This document shows positions 50,457 to 63,086 of a stretch of 64,000 nucleotides of DNA, piece after piece. Location: the NCBI GenBank assembly GCA_023014365.1, contig JAEBUN010000002.1:2108001-2172000 (forward strand), given 5' to 3'. Both the position numbers and the translations under genes were made by a program. The stretch is from Lepiota brunneoincarnata. Its lineage: Eukaryota; Basidiomycota; Agaricomycetes; Agaricales; Agaricaceae. The number at the start of each line of letters is the position of its first letter. Within the stretch, counting starts at the first letter, position 1. The notes beneath the pieces are model-generated. The model saw only the letters and a list, made by a program, of their open reading frames with translations. It was not told the DNA's origin and searched no databases.

Positions 50457-52042
50457 TTATGTACCAGCGCCAGCACCCACTTTTGCGCTCTGCCCCACGC
50501 GCAACTTCAACTGCCTGAAATACCTCGCAGCAGCACCCGGCCGCCTGAGCGTGATCAAGAGATGGACCATGGCAGTCAAAAGGGCAACACTACCCGCTTG
50601 GTGTGATGCTGCGAGAGGCACGGGGACTAAATACAACAGCGTCGAAATTCCAAGGAGGGCTTGTACATTAACCATGGCAAATGCGGCTGTTGTGGCCAGT
50701 CGTGTGAGAGGAGGTAAGACGGCGCGCATTTGGGGACGGCGGGAGTGTAGCCAGAGAAGGAGCGCGGATGTGTATGTTGTGATTGCCTTTATGCATCAAG
50801 GGTGGTCAGATGGAAGAATTGATTTTCTCGGGGGAGAGAGAGGGGACTTACAAGGACGCGGTGATTGAATTGAACTGTAGTTGGATTTTCAAAAATGTTG
50901 CGCCACCATGTGTCGGACTTGTCTGCGTTCTTGGCGTAGGAAGGGGAGAAGAGCTCATCGGTAGGAGGAGCAAGACGGCCACCCATCAATGGGAATTCGT
51001 TGTAGAGCAGGCCTGCGTCGAGGCCGGCAACAAATGCGCCTATGTTGATTTTTGCCTCAGAAAATACTCCAAAGGCGAATGATGCGGCGCGTACCAGACA
51101 GAGCAGTCAAAAGCACCAAACCAGTCAAAGCCCAAGAGGCCCTCTTGTATGACCGCACCTTGGGGTCACTCAGCACTCGACCCACATTGTCACATAGTCT
51201 CTCCGCGCCTTCTTTGACGTTGACCCCACTCCAGGCTTTACCCTGAGAATACTTGAAGTCTTTCACGATCGCCATACCGTTCCAAAACATGCCCACATAA
51301 AGTAAGAATGCAGTGCCCAAGTGTGCAGCTAGACGGTATTGAGAGACGCGAGGGACCGCTCCGGGAGTGCTGAGGATCTCGTCTTCGAGTCCGGATTTGA
51401 CCATGTACCAACCCAGGGCACCCTGTGCGCCAATGAGGAGGGCCAAACCGGAGAGATTGACTGTGAGGCGTTTGGGAATGGTGCGTTTGTAGGCAAAGTA
51501 GGCGAGAGGAAAGACAAAGGTAAGGCCAATGAGACGGCCAAGGACGCGGTGACCCCATTCGCAATAGAAGATGGATTTGAAGTCGGAAAGGGTGATGGAG
51601 TGGTTGAGTCTATAGAGGAGTCAGTCTTGGGTCGTGGATGAGAGGTAAGGACGCACAACTTAAATTCGGGTGTGGCTTTGTATTTGTCAAATTCGACGAT
51701 CCATTCGTCGTGTGAGAGTGGGGGGAGTACACCAGTGATGGGACGCCATTCAGTGATGCTGAGCCCGGACTCGGTGAGGCGGGTGACACCGCCCACGACG
51801 ATGACGGCAAAGACGAGAGTCGAAGAGAAGAGGAGCCAGCGACCAACGGCTGGTGTGGGCAGTATTAGAGGCTGAGACTCTCTGGAGGGCTTTGAATGCT
51901 GTGTTGTGATTGAAGCGAAACGGTGTCGGAGGGTGGAGGAAAGCAAAGACGACGATGGCGTTGGTCTGTGTAAGAAAGTAAGACGTGTGGTTGCTGGGCG
52001 TAATGCAGCCCTCCGACAGAGAGCAGACAAAAACATATTCAA
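50457..52042 (-). CDS. COX15: Haem A synthase Cox15
   Basis: Inner mitochondrial membrane enzyme converting haem O to haem A for cytochrome oxidase. Four exons: start 52042, donors at about 51652, 51093 and 50847; stop 50457-50459. An Arg/Ser-rich presequence leads to the first membrane span and the [20 protein letters not shown] signature. The next exon starts [20 protein letters not shown] with the conserved haem-ligand His in EWGHR. Further conserved blocks: [61 protein letters not shown] and [19 protein letters not shown] (His). Start-to-start with BOL3, 113 bp apart; both products act in mitochondria. Confidence 0.94.
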
Positions 52043-52155
52043 AGTTACTTAATTTCGTAAAAAGAAACAAAATAAAAATTCATCGCTCCTTTTCCCCATT
52101 TGGAGCAGTCTGTGGCCTGGCCAATCCCGTCCTCTCCCTTTCAAAATCCTTCCAG
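52043..52155. promoter_or_regulatory. Bidirectional promoter COX15 / BOL3
   Basis: 113 bp between the two start codons on opposite strands, serving two nuclear genes for mitochondrial proteins. No defined element identified. Confidence 0.5.
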
Positions 52156-52652
52156 ATGCTCCGCTTCAGACTTGCCACCAAGCAATGGGTCGGGCTGGTC
52201 CACTCCCCTGTTGCTCTCCACGCAAGACGGCCCATTGCCTTGGATTTCACTTCTAGGCTTTATTCGACACCACCACCACCACCACCACCACCACCACCCG
52301 TTGACCTCTCCGAGGGCGAACGGGGTATATACCAGAGGCTCTTCGAAAAGTTCTCTCCTACCGCTCTACGTGTGCAGGACGTCTCTGGTATATACTTCAT
52401 TCCTCTGTCGCATGGACGGGAAACATTGACACCAAGTTTCCAGGGGGTTGCGGCACATTCTATGCCATCCTAATCGCAAGCAATGACTTCAAGGGCCTTT
52501 CGATGGTGAAACAGCATAAACTCGTAACACAGGTGCTGAAAAGCGAGATTGAGGGCATTCATGGGCTTCAGGTCTGTGTCACCTCTGGTTTAACAGCCCT
52601 AAACCTGACCCAGCTTCGGCTTGCCCAGCTCAAAACCATCGTCCCGGAGTAG
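52156..52652 (+). CDS. BOL3: Mitochondrial BolA-like protein (Bol3 type)
   Basis: BolA-family factor for iron-sulfur cluster delivery in mitochondria. Exons 52156-52387, 52444-52571, 52629-52652 give 127 aa. Presequence-like start MLRFRLATKQWVGL, then a polyproline run from a CCA array, then the BolA fold: LRVQDVSGGCGTFYAILIAS, FKGLSMVKQHKLVTQVLK and GIHGLQLKTIVPE, with the conserved C-terminal His in the EIEGIHG segment. Confidence 0.88.
52268..52298 (+). repeat. (CCA)n trinucleotide array in BOL3
   Basis: About ten CCA/ACC repeats coding for consecutive prolines between presequence and BolA domain. Confidence 0.85.
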
Positions 52653-52867
52653 ACAATCTCAACCCCCCAAGACTACACATCCTGACATTATAGCACACAA
52701 CAGGAGTGGACCCTCCGGTGCAAATATCGGCCCCACCTCGACCACTTGGATTTTGTCCTAGCCGTTTAATCTCCACCCCCTACACCAATATGGAACGTAT
52801 GTATCACCTCTGCATTAATAATATATCTGTACACTTGGCACCGCTGCCTCTTTGATGCTCGCTACGT

Positions 52868-53935
52868 TCACTGTTTCCGCCCCTTCTCTTTCGGAATCTT
52901 TTGAAGCCTGAGAAGCACGATGGCCTCCCTGTTGTATAACGCTCTGTTTGGATCGTCCTCGACTTCGGCCCAGATAAACTTTTTCTTTAGGAGCGAGAAG
53001 AATCGCTTATCAGCCTACAAACAAGCACGTCTTCATTAAGAGCTCATGTCAGAGATACATCCTCCCTACCTTTCTCCGTTTCTTGTAACAAAACAAGATA
53101 TATGTCAACGGATTCGAGAGGTCACTGAGTGTCTGCACGAGCAGTGGGAATGCGGGCTCAAAGTAGACGCAGTCGGCCGCGAGTATGATGTCCGGCATAG
53201 AGGGGACCTCAGATGGGATGGGTTCACCCCTGTGGGGAGTCTCCCCGCTGTCAGATCCTCGCCGCCACTTCGCAGGTGATCAGAGACTGCCTACCAATTC
53301 AATTCGACAACTTTGACGTTGTTCGCTAGCGAGTTGAGAGCAACGTTCTGGCTCATGATTTCAAGCAAAGGTCTAAATCGTAACCGTATCCGGTCAGCGT
53401 ACTCCAGATAAAGAAAGAAGATACGAACGAACGCTTGGTCTGTGATGTATACTTGGCATGTAGGGCATAATTTTCCCACGGTGAGCCCCACCAGGCCCGT
53501 TCCGCTCCCCAATTCGACTATGGATTTCGAATCGGTGGACTGCAACGTCTGCGTGAGGTAACTAGAGAGGACCTTGTATCGCCCAACTCAGCCTTGTGGC
53601 CCGAGTAAGTGAAAGGGACCCGACGCAACTTGTCCCGCTGGCCAGGCAATCCCACCACATCCTGGTGCAGCATCCACGATCAACTTTATCGGTACCTGCG
53701 AACTATGCACCAGCGTCGAAAACGTAAGATCCAGCACCCCATCCAATTCAGAAAAACATTGGTGAGGGAGCGCAGACAAGAGCTCTGATTTCGATTTGCT
53801 CGAACGCGACTCTAGTTCCCCGTCTCCCCTTACAGTTTCATTTATAGTCATGAGCTGTCGGAGAGGATCCGATGCATCGAATAGCTCGTATGTGTTTTGT
53901 ACTGGCTGTAAGAGCATTGATCCTTCGCTGGACAT
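52868..53935 (-). CDS. EFM6: METTL21-type protein-lysine methyltransferase (Efm6-like)
   Basis: Seven-beta-strand SAM-dependent methyltransferase of the METTL21 group; yeast Efm6 modifies eEF1A. Start at 53935, stop at 52868-52870, six exons. The spliced protein reads GGIAWPAGQVLSSYLTQTLQ (WPAG motif), then motif I VELGSGTGLVGLTVGKL, ITDQAPLLEIMSQNVALN after an intron, the post-motif DIILAADCVYFEPAFPLLV and FCYKKRRKADKRFF. One junction (donor after ELN at about 53295) is the least certain. Assignment to Efm6 rather than another METTL21 paralogue rests on general resemblance. Confidence 0.82.
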
Positions 53936-54228
53936 CGTGGTCGGTGTAGATCAAAGTGAATATGCAAGTGTGATAATCGCATGGACTATTTTTTGACCTC
54001 CTCAGTGTGTTAGCACGGTGCTGATCAGTACCGGGCATGCCTGAACTCGAGGCCTGACGTAAACAGATACAACCGCAGGAACCACCCGGGCGCGTACACA
54101 CACTCGCCGACGCCATTTCAAGGGCTCGCCAGCCCTTTTTTCTTTCCCTCTTTGATACCACCATATCGTTGGCGAACGCTGAGACGACGAAGCTACCTCA
54201 ATCCCTTCCCTGCACATAAAGCTTCGGG

Positions 54229-55912
54229 ATGTCGGCAGACGACCTTTACGAGTTCACCGTCGAGTGGTACGTCTTTCCTCCCTCTCTCCCATGCCTCCCC
54301 GTAACCCGACCCATCACCACCATAAACAGGCCCTCAGCATCCCCGCAAACTGTCATCGTCACTGGCGACTTCGACCAATGGTCTCAATCCCTTCACCTCT
54401 CTCGCACTTCCACCGGCGTCTTCTCCACTACCCTCAAAGTTCCCTACGGCTGCCCCACGCGATACAAGTTCATCGTTGATGGGGAGTGGAAGGTTCTCGA
54501 GGACAAACCAACACAGCGTACTTCCGAGGGGTATCTCAACAATATTCACTATGTCCCATTGGAGAAGCCCGGGTTCGACTCTGCCAAGGCGCTCAATGGG
54601 AGTGGCACGGCAACTACGCCGTCAGAGGTTAAAGTCGATAAGACGGGGACAGCTTCGGACGGAGAGCCTCGTGAGCAGGAAGCTCGATCGATACAGACTT
54701 CCACTGTGCCTCGGTTCGTTTCGGATCTAGCGAATACTATCGCAGCACGCGACGGTACCTCATCTGCCTTGGGCTACGTAGTCTCCGGGATTGGCGCTAC
54801 GATTCATAGTGTGGTTGGTGTCGACCCTATTAATTCCAACCAGGTACGCCTCCCTCACCAGATTAATTCCCGCACTCTACTCAAGTCTTTTGCGATTGTA
54901 GATCCCAATTCCAACACCAACGGCTCCTGAGCCCTCTACTAGTCTCCCCTCACCCATGGACTCTCAGGCCGTCCCAGACATGCGCACACCCCAGTCCTCC
55001 ATTGCCCCTATCGTCCCCATTACTATCGTCCCCGTCTACGCTAAAGAGAACTGCACCATCAATCCAACCCGGGGCACTCTGGAAGATGGAAGCCCTGGTT
55101 TTATTGGTGTTGGGAGTCTACATGCAAGAGAGGACAAGGAGGAACAAGGCGCAGACGAGGCGGAAGAGGCTGGGTCTGTAAATAAAGAGATGGGGAGCTC
55201 GACACATGCGCCTGTCGTCCCTCCTATCAATGTCGTTATCACGCCGAGCCCACCTTTGTCTGTTGCACCTGCAGTGGAGGAGCATGCTCTTACTTTACCG
55301 GACGCTGCTTCAGCCGCTATTATCGAGGAGTGCAAAGCGGAGGAGGCGGAGGGGAAAACTGTAGTAAACATTGCAGAAGGGGAGAGTTGCGTTGCTGTCG
55401 GTGCAACTGTTCCTGCACCCCCTGCAGTAGACGAGGCTGAACCAGAGAAGACGGTTCTTGTACCACAAGAAAGGGAGAAAGTAGAGGAGCATGTTGCTAC
55501 ATCTGTTCCCGAGCCAGCACAAATCCCCCTCCCTCCAACTCCTGTTAAACACCCTACCAATGGCAACACCAATGGTGCAAATGGACACCATAAATCTACC
55601 TCCTCGGTTACCGCGGACACGACCACCACTCACGCCACCTCTACATCCACATCCCGCCCCTCGACGCCTACGCCTGCCGTCGCCACATCATCGTCCGCAT
55701 CCACACCGCACTCGACAACCAAGAAAAGGAAGATTTTTCCCCATCTTGGGAATGGTTCTCCTTCGAAGGACAAGGAGGAATGGAATGCGACTACAGGGAG
55801 CGGGCGCAAGAAGCGTACTTCTTCGATTTTTGGAAAGTTGAGTTTGAAGAATTTGTTTCATCATCACGATAAAAAGGATGGAAAGGAAGAAGAGAACCTG
55901 AATTCGCAGTGA
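54229..55912 (+). CDS. CBM48 / AMPK-beta-like glycogen-binding domain protein (Crp1/Mdg1-like)
   Basis: Exons 54229-54266, 54330-54843, 54902-55912 give 520 aa. Residues about 5-90 are a CBM48/E-set domain: VIVTGDFDQWSQSLHLSRTS, VPYGCPTRYKFIVDGEWKV, NNIHYVPLEKPG, as in the AMPK beta subunit and yeast Crp1/Mdg1. The rest is low-complexity, rich in Pro, Thr, Ser and Glu, ending in a Lys-rich C-terminus (KKRTSSIFGKLSLKNLFHHH). Likely cytosolic or nuclear; substrate and partner unknown. Divergent from the methyltransferase gene, 293 bp apart. Confidence 0.8.
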
Positions 55913-56307
55913 AAGGTCTGGCTTATCGGCTCGTCTGTTTTGCCTCTGTTTCTTCTTTCTTTTTTCTTTGGCTTCCCTATCCCTGCCTCAGCCTACCCTG
56001 CTTATCCATCGGTCCCAGTCTATGTTACCTTTTTTTTTTCTTTTCTTCTGGATGTATTCACGGCCCAACCTTCGACCCTGCATCTACTACCAATTCTCCT
56101 TATCCAACGGTTCCTTACTCATGACGCTTATGTTCCTACGCCTACAACTCTTTGCATACATATGTCTTATTGGTTGTTTCTCCACCCATAGATTGGATTC
56201 TGCACAAGCTATACTGATCCTGACTGTCCTTGGTCCCTCTGCCTCCAAAACAATTTTTTTCGAACACGATCAGCCAAGAATCTCCAATACAACACCTTGA
56301 AAAAGGG
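55913..56307. other. Convergent 3' interval CBM48 gene / HBS1
   Basis: About 395 bp, T-rich on the plus strand (56031-56045). Taken as both 3' UTRs; no gene recognised. Confidence 0.4.
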
Positions 56308-59300
56308 TCAGGTCAGGTCGGGTTGGATAATCAGATATTTCAAGGATGAAAGCCTGCCTGCAGCGATGGTCTCTCCGCCTCTCCGGAGTAGGATCCGTCC
56401 CATGTCTTTGCTCGTAGCGAATGGTTCCAGAGGTATGCCCTTTACTGGTACGGTTGCACTTCCTGCTGTCCCACTGCCGCGAATCGAAATTTGTACTTCG
56501 GCTGAGGTGCTTTTTGTTAAGACGCTGCCCTGCTGGTTAGCAACTTGCTCATATTGTTTCGAGAACAGACTGCACCGAGGATTTTTTTTAATGACGGTGC
56601 CTGTCGCTCTATCGTTCAAGGAGATCAATTTACTGGTGGTAGCTGGTACGTCTCGTGAATGATGAAACAGTTCGACCTACAGATTTATCTCACTAACAAC
56701 CAATAATAGTGAATGAGAGACAACGTACCGAAGTCCCAGCAGTGATTGGCACCGCGATATCAAAAACGATGATGCGAGCCGTGAAGACCGTGGCCAGCGG
56801 AATAGCCTCACCGGGATAACACAGCACACTTCCGATGCTCAAGTTGACAGGATCAATACCAGTGAGAGCGATTGTGACATTGGTGCCCGCCATTGCCCAT
56901 TGCACGGACATACCCTCCACCTCAACCACTAAAGAAACGGGTCAGAAGATTCAACCAACATAAACTTAGTGTAACATGCATTTCACCACACCAGTGGCAG
57001 TCTCATCACCCGGAATCACACGCAACCTTTCCCCCAATTGAATTACACCGCTGGTAATACGACCCGCAACAGAGATACCAGATGTGCCCTGGTTCTTGTA
57101 TACGTTGGAGATGGGTAGCCGGAAGAATGTGGTAATGTCCCGGACCGGAGGTTCTAATTTATCTGGAAACAGGGGTGAGCAAGGATCATTGTAGCTTGAC
57201 ATTACCCTACCTAGGCAGCTAACAAGTGTAGGTCCTGAATACCACTCGTTCAGCGGTTTTGCGTCGTCACCCTCACGGATAGCAAGGTTCACGCCGAGCA
57301 TTGCACCGACTGGGACAAAGGTTGTTCTGGAGGAGGAAAATCCTGATTGAACAAGAAAAGGCCGAAGATCCGACTGGATCTCCTCATATCGTGCTTTGCT
57401 CCATTCCACCTGCATAATGAATCAGTATGACGCCTGCGTTGGTGGGTAGCGGCGGACCTGATCAAGTTTGTTCACAGCAGTGATAACCTGAGAAACCCCC
57501 AAACTTCTCACAAGCAAGATATGCTCACGAGTCTGCCCGCCCCTTTCAAATCCAGCCTCAAATTCACCCACAGCTGCGTCAACAACCAACAGAGCGCAGT
57601 CCGCTTGCGAAGCACCGGAGATCATATTTGGAATGAAGTCTTTGTGACCTGGTGCATCGAGCACTGTGATTTGGCGATGTGGTGTAGTAAAAAATTGTTG
57701 TGCGATGTCCATGGTAATACCGCTGAAAGTAGTCACCGAGCTGCTAGATCCTAATGATGGAGATTGGACTTACCGCTCTCGCTCCTCTGTGGTGCCATCC
57801 AGGCCCCACGCCCAACTGAAACTACTCTTTCCAACCTTCGAGCTTCCCCGCTCGTTGGCCCTCCGTGTCTTTTCGTCGAGTCTCCCTAACTCATACAACA
57901 GTCTCCCCATTAACGTCGACTTGCCTGCGTCAACATGTCCTTATCCTGTGTGTCGGAACCCCCTTGCTTTGAAATACCATCAAAGGGACCACACACCTAT
58001 TACTACAATGCTAACCGCCTTCTTACCCTCGGCCGGGTCTTCGAGCGCAGCCCGCGCCTCCTCCATCAACTTCTCCCTTGCCAACCTGATTTTTGGTGGC
58101 TCCTCCGGGGTGGCTGGTTCAACCGGTGACTCCTTCGTGCTCAAACCCATCCCCAAGATATCCATCTGTTTCTGATCCACCTCTTTTTTCGTTGACGATG
58201 GTCCAGAGATCTTCACACTGGTACTAGTGGTAATATCGGTACCCGCTTTTTTCTTTGGTGTCCCAGCTGGCGTTGGGGCCCTTGAAGTGGCTGCTGATCC
58301 GGCAGCAGACCGCTGCAATGCAATTTTTTGTGCCTTTTCTCTCTCCCTGGCAGCTACAAAATAAAGGTTAGACCACAACAAATATTTTGAATTATTCATA
58401 AAGTCTGAGGGAAAAAAAGCGTAAGAGATAAAGATCATGATTTTGAGCTCAGTGTAGACGTCGTGGCAGTTTTCGCTTGCTTGGATTGTGCCAGAGACGT
58501 TCCTCGCCGAGCATTGAAGACGATGTCGTCCGGACTAGGACTGTCGAAGGCAAAGGTAGCTGATAAAGAGAGGTCGGGTACAGGCACCCTACCCCTTCTA
58601 GTGCGGGATGACTGCTCAGACTCCGAGTCCTCAAGACTTCGACCAGATGATCTGTCTTTGCTCTTACGATTGCCTTTAAAAAGAACCAGATCCTCCCGAA
58701 CGAGAACAGAGGCGAAGGCGGAGGGGGAGGCACGCGAGCGAGGCGAGGTCGCTTGGAAAATCGGAGAAGTGGACGGAATGTTCTCTTCAGACTCTGCAGG
58801 AGCCCGGATTACTTGTTTTGCACCAGCCCTTTTGATTTTCATTGCTAGTTTAGACCTCTTTGCATCAGGAACTGTTGATGGGCCAGCTGGGAGAGGCACC
58901 AGATCAAGCTTGGGTATAAAGGAAGGGCGTCTGGGATCGGTGAGACTATAGAGCGATTGATAAGACGTTGTGATGGCAGTCGTAGCAGTAGGGCCATTGG
59001 CTGTTGGGACTAAATATTCTGTCTTTGGCCCGGGAAGCCTCGGAGCTCGATTAGCAGAAACTTTCTGCTGCGCAAGCAAAGCGAGTTTAGACATTGGTTT
59101 GACGGGAGCACTCCTGCTGGGTTCCCCCGTTAATAGAGCTGGAAATTGAGGCGAATCAACATTCTGCGAGGGAGTCGTTGCTTTCGGAGTAGGTGGAGAC
59201 CTGGGCGTGTCCAAGCGCGGTTCATGAAGTTGAGGAACTTGCCCCGCTGATAGCTGCGGCGGAGATCGAAAGGAGCGCGATGTACTTGGGTTTGGATGTG

Positions 59301-60837
59301 GTAGAGATTGGGGTGCCAGAGTTAGTTTTGGCGTCCCCGGTTCCACATTTTTATCCAAAGCCTCGAGTTCCAGCGCTGCTTTGATCGCTTTCTGCACCTG
59401 GGCAGTCATCTCCGAAATCCCTGTTGCGTGGGATGGAGCTGCCTGAGATGTGGACGATATGGTGGAAGATATGCCGCTCGGGGCATGATTCCCGGAGGGA
59501 ACTGAGGGAGCCTCTGAGTTTGAGGGCGCCAGCTCGGATTGGGCAGTCGGTCGGAGTATGGGGAAGGTTTTGATTGACCCCGTCAAAGCTGTACCTTCGC
59601 TCCTTGAACTCTCAGACAAGGAAGTTATAGTACTTGCTCGAGAACCCGCCAACATTGAAAGCTTCGACTTTTTAGACGAGGGGGGCGGTATGGGAAGCGG
59701 CTTATCTGAAGCTGGGAGGGCCTTGAAAGGTTCGGACCTAGTCTCAGTCGTGGCAGGGGAGGTCCTAATGGAAGGAACAGACGTAGAGCCAATAGTACCG
59801 GACGATCGTAATGGCGCTGACTCTTGAAGACCAATGTTTGCAAAAAACCTCTGGGTTTGTGAGTCATCCTCTATACATTACGATTAATAAATATGGTGTC
59901 CAAGAGCACAAATTGACCCACCGAGTAACTCTCCGTATGAAGTTGTCAAGCTAGAATTCGCCTGATTACGCGGAGTGCTTGGTTCCAAGTGCCTGGACTG
60001 CCAAGTGGGAGTGGGCTCCGTCATTTCAGTCCGTTCAGTGATTATGCTCAAGTCCGGTCGATACCGCCCATCGTTGAGGGAAGGGGAATCCTCAATATAA
60101 ATGCCTTGTTCAAATGCCTGCTGCTGGGCAAGAATGATCTTAGGCAAGCGCGACTGAACTTCGGGCTGCTGCAGATTTTGCTTGTTTTTCCAATACTCGA
60201 GTGCCACCTGGTCATAGTCTTGGGCCTCTGTTGAAGGACCGTGAGCACCAGACCACAGACCTCACATTATGTTGATTGGGGAGGTGTGAACAAGCACCTT
60301 CTAGCACCTTCCAGTAATGACTGGCAACATAAAGAGCCGACTTGGAACAAAAAGACGTGCGAAACGAAAAGGAAATAGAGATAGTAGTGATCTCGTGAGC
60401 TCACCTTTCCGCTCCCGCGCAATCCGACGACGCTCTCGCTCCTCTATGCACGGTGTTATCCCAGTTAGATAACTTAATACATACATTCCGCACCAATTAC
60501 CCATTGAATTGTCTCCCCTATGTCGAAGTAATTGTTCCAGAGTACATCTTTAATCTCCTTGTCTGATACGCTTGAATCTTGGGTATTTTCAACGACAGCA
60601 TGCACCTGGTCAAGTGCATCACGCAAAGCAGCTATGGCAGCGCCTTAGTACAAGGGCATTGCACCTGAGACATTGACCTCACCCTCTTCCTCTTGACTCA
60701 TGGGCTCCTCCCCACCATCCGATAAAGCATCATCTTCCAGCTCGGCTGCATATTCAGCTCCAGCATACGAACAATTCAGAGGCAAAAAAAGACCCACCTC
60801 TTATGTTCAAATTGCGAAGATCCCTATGCCTGGACAT
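56308..60837 (-). CDS. HBS1: Ribosome-rescue GTPase Hbs1
   Basis: eRF3/eEF1A-like GTPase that with Dom34 splits stalled ribosomes. Exons: 60798-60837, 60683-60745, 60494-60643, 60405-60443, 59922-60227, 58460-59822, 57997-58346, 57774-57939, 57458-57722, 57211-57409, 56980-57162, 56729-56928, 56576-56676, 56308-56524; 1213 aa, all in phase. N-terminal Hbs1 domain ([20 protein letters not shown]), a very long Ser/Pro linker including [20 protein letters not shown], then the GTPase: [45 protein letters not shown]-terminal barrels include [20 protein letters not shown] and [16 protein letters not shown]. The intron 56929-56979 has a GC donor (gcatgt). The extreme C-terminus differs from the usual ending. 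Confidence 0.93.
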
Positions 60838-60990
60838 CGTAGGATGTAGGAGGATGTCCGATGTACAATGAGGATCCAAGCCCGTTTATCAGTGTTTCAC
60901 GCGAGACAAACACATCATAACACAGGCTTCGAATAATTCAAGCGCCCGCCCCTGCGGCCTGCCTCTATGCGACCGCATCCAATCATTAAA
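60838..60990. promoter_or_regulatory. Bidirectional promoter HBS1 / mitochondrial SSB
   Basis: 153 bp between divergent start codons. No specific element identified. Confidence 0.5.
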
Positions 60991-61685
60991 ATGTTTAGCG
61001 CTCTCCGTGCCTCAGGAAAATCAACCCTTGTCTCCTCCGTGCGGGTGCGTTGGTCGCCTAGAACTACACTACTACTTACGAACCAACGCGTCTTTCGCAG
61101 ACGTTCACCACTACACGAGCCGCCGCTGCCGACGTGGCCAAGCTGACTCTTATTGGGAGACTGATGAAAGATCCAGAAATTCGAATGACCAAAAATGAAA
61201 AAGAATACGTTGCGTAAGTAAGGTTATAGTTCATAAAAAATACCCTCCCACCCATCTTTGCGGGTCAGGTACACTGTGATCACGCGAAGCAGCGTTCTCG
61301 ATCGGAGCGGTGGTAAGGACAATGCGTCTTAGTTGATGTACACTAATATTTTCCACAGAACGACATTCTGCGTCCACTTTCCACCGTGTTTTGTGCTTCG
61401 ACTCTAAATCCATCGGTGGGCTTACCCGCCTGAAAAAGGGCTCAAAGGTCTATGTCGAAGCAGGCTACAACATCAAGGAACCCGAACAAGGCGCAGACCC
61501 AAGCACACCACAAGGACAACGTCACATTTTCCTCACGCATGGTATGCTCGTGCTACCACCTCTATTAACATTAACTTATAAGCCAACCCACAGACACCGT
61601 CAAGGTGATTTCTCTGCCACGGCCGACCGATTCCCCCGAAGCTGCTGCCGAAACAAGCAGGACAACCGAGTCCAGCGAATACTAG
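60991..61685 (+). CDS. RIM1: Mitochondrial single-stranded DNA-binding protein (SSB/Rim1 family)
   Basis: OB-fold SSB for mtDNA maintenance. Exons 60991-61044, 61101-61213, 61269-61312, 61359-61541, 61594-61685 give 161 aa. Short presequence (MFSALRASGKSTLVSSVR), then VAKLTLIGRLMKDPEIRMTK and EKEYVAYTVITRSSV, then FHRVLCFDSKSIGGLTRLKK, GSKVYVEAGYNIKEPE and RHIFLTHDTVKVISLPRP, the usual order of SSB strands. The disordered Thr/Ser/Glu tail ends SSEY. Confidence 0.9.
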
Positions 61686-61751
61686 TTTCGATTCCTCCAC
61701 CGTGGCTAGCAATATTATGATGTATATATTCACTTATAACGCATACCCTAT

Positions 61752-62735
61752 TTATGCTCTATGCTCTTCGTCGGCCTGACGCTCGAGAACCGAATCCCCC
61801 GGATGCCGCAACGGATCACCTGTTTCATTCACTCCCAATTCGGTCATCCACTCCTACAAGAAATGATTAGAACTTGGCCAGGAAATCAAGTATGACGAAC
61901 CGAGTTTAGACGTTCAGAAATGCCAGGCATAGGCATACTCGGTCCTGGGATCTCGCTGTTCCTTCTGAGTTTCTTCAGATAATCACGGACTGTTGTCACT
62001 ACCAGCTGCAAGTACTTCAGCGCCTTGATATTGACAAAAATCCATCAGGATCTGCTTACATTGTGATCTTCCGGGGACGAGCCAGAATAACATGCGACAA
62101 CCGCGATGGGACAGCATAACGCGTTCTAATGGACAGGATCTCCTTTAGTTGTTTGCATGTAATACCCGCTGAGACCATACCTCCAACCAAATCGGAAAGG
62201 CTGGGAGACAGTGTCCATCAGTCTGACTAGAAAACATCAAGAGACCATGCTATGAACCCACCCCCACCGTGAACCTTGTATTCTCCTTCAAACCCCAGCT
62301 GCTTCGCGGTCTTCCCCATCGCACTCATACCCTTCTCGACATAATAACTCGAATGCCCCGTCCGCTTGACCACGTTGATCATACCCTCGAGACAAGTCCA
62401 ACTATCGAGGCTGACATCCCCGATTCCATTTGAATGACCCAGATCTCCAACCGTACACGAGAAAAGGTTATGCCCAGCAATGGCCTGGATCGCTATCACG
62501 AGCCCTTTACCCTTTCCATGCCTGGTAGAAGCCCGAAAGCGCTTACGAATCGAAAGACCCTATGTCAACCCACAAATTTCAGTAGTTAATAATCAGACAA
62601 GGCCTTATGTCGAGATTCGATAGAGTCAGATAGTCATACAAGAGTGATCGCATCATCCGCAGAGAATGACTGGAAGCGATAAGTGCCCTCCTCTGTTAGG
62701 GCCTGGGCGGCAAGGTTGGCATCCGTTGGAGCCAT
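61752..62735 (-). CDS. UPF0303 / HbpS-like (DUF336 fold) protein
   Basis: Six exons starting at 62735 and ending with a stop at 61752-61754. The core is highly typical of the UPF0303 group of the haem-degrading HbpS-like (DUF336) fold: LGLSIRKRFRASTRHGKGKG, GHNLFSCTVGDLG, VSLDSWTCLEGMINVVKRTG, HSSYYVEKGMSAMGKTAKQL, then VHGGAFPIWLE and CCPIAVVACYSGSSPEDHN after splicing. The C-terminal exons add ALKYLQLVVTTVRDYLKKLR and EWMTELGVNETGDPLRHPG. Biochemical role in fungi is unknown. Confidence 0.85.
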
Positions 62736-63086
62736 CGTATGGATACCATTAAACATGTGCTATGCTTGCACTTGGAATATGAGTTGACAGAACGAAAGAT
62801 CAAAGGTATGATGGGTGCGAATGAAGACCAGGACTCCTGCTGAGTTGGGGGGTCTTGTAAGGTAGTAGGAAGGAAGGTGGAAGACACATGTACATAAAGT
62901 GAACCAAGCCCATGATGCCGCGGTGCAACGAGGCGAACTGGACAAACGCGTGGCACGCAGAGACAACCACAGGGACAATCTTACTGACTAGCACACAAGC
63001 ATCCGTACTGAAGGGCCAAGGTGCATGTGAACACCGATTTACCTCCGGCCCGGCCATTATTATTTGCATTAGCCCACACCACCACT
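62736..63086. promoter_or_regulatory. Divergent region UPF0303 gene / PEX12
   Basis: About 350 bp between divergent start codons, presumably both promoters. No recognised element. Confidence 0.4.

Noticed and set aside
56308..56340. Frameshift at the HBS1 C-terminus
   Set aside because: An alternate frame resembles the usual ILEI-type ending, but the evidence is only a few residues and natural variation of the tail is equally likely.
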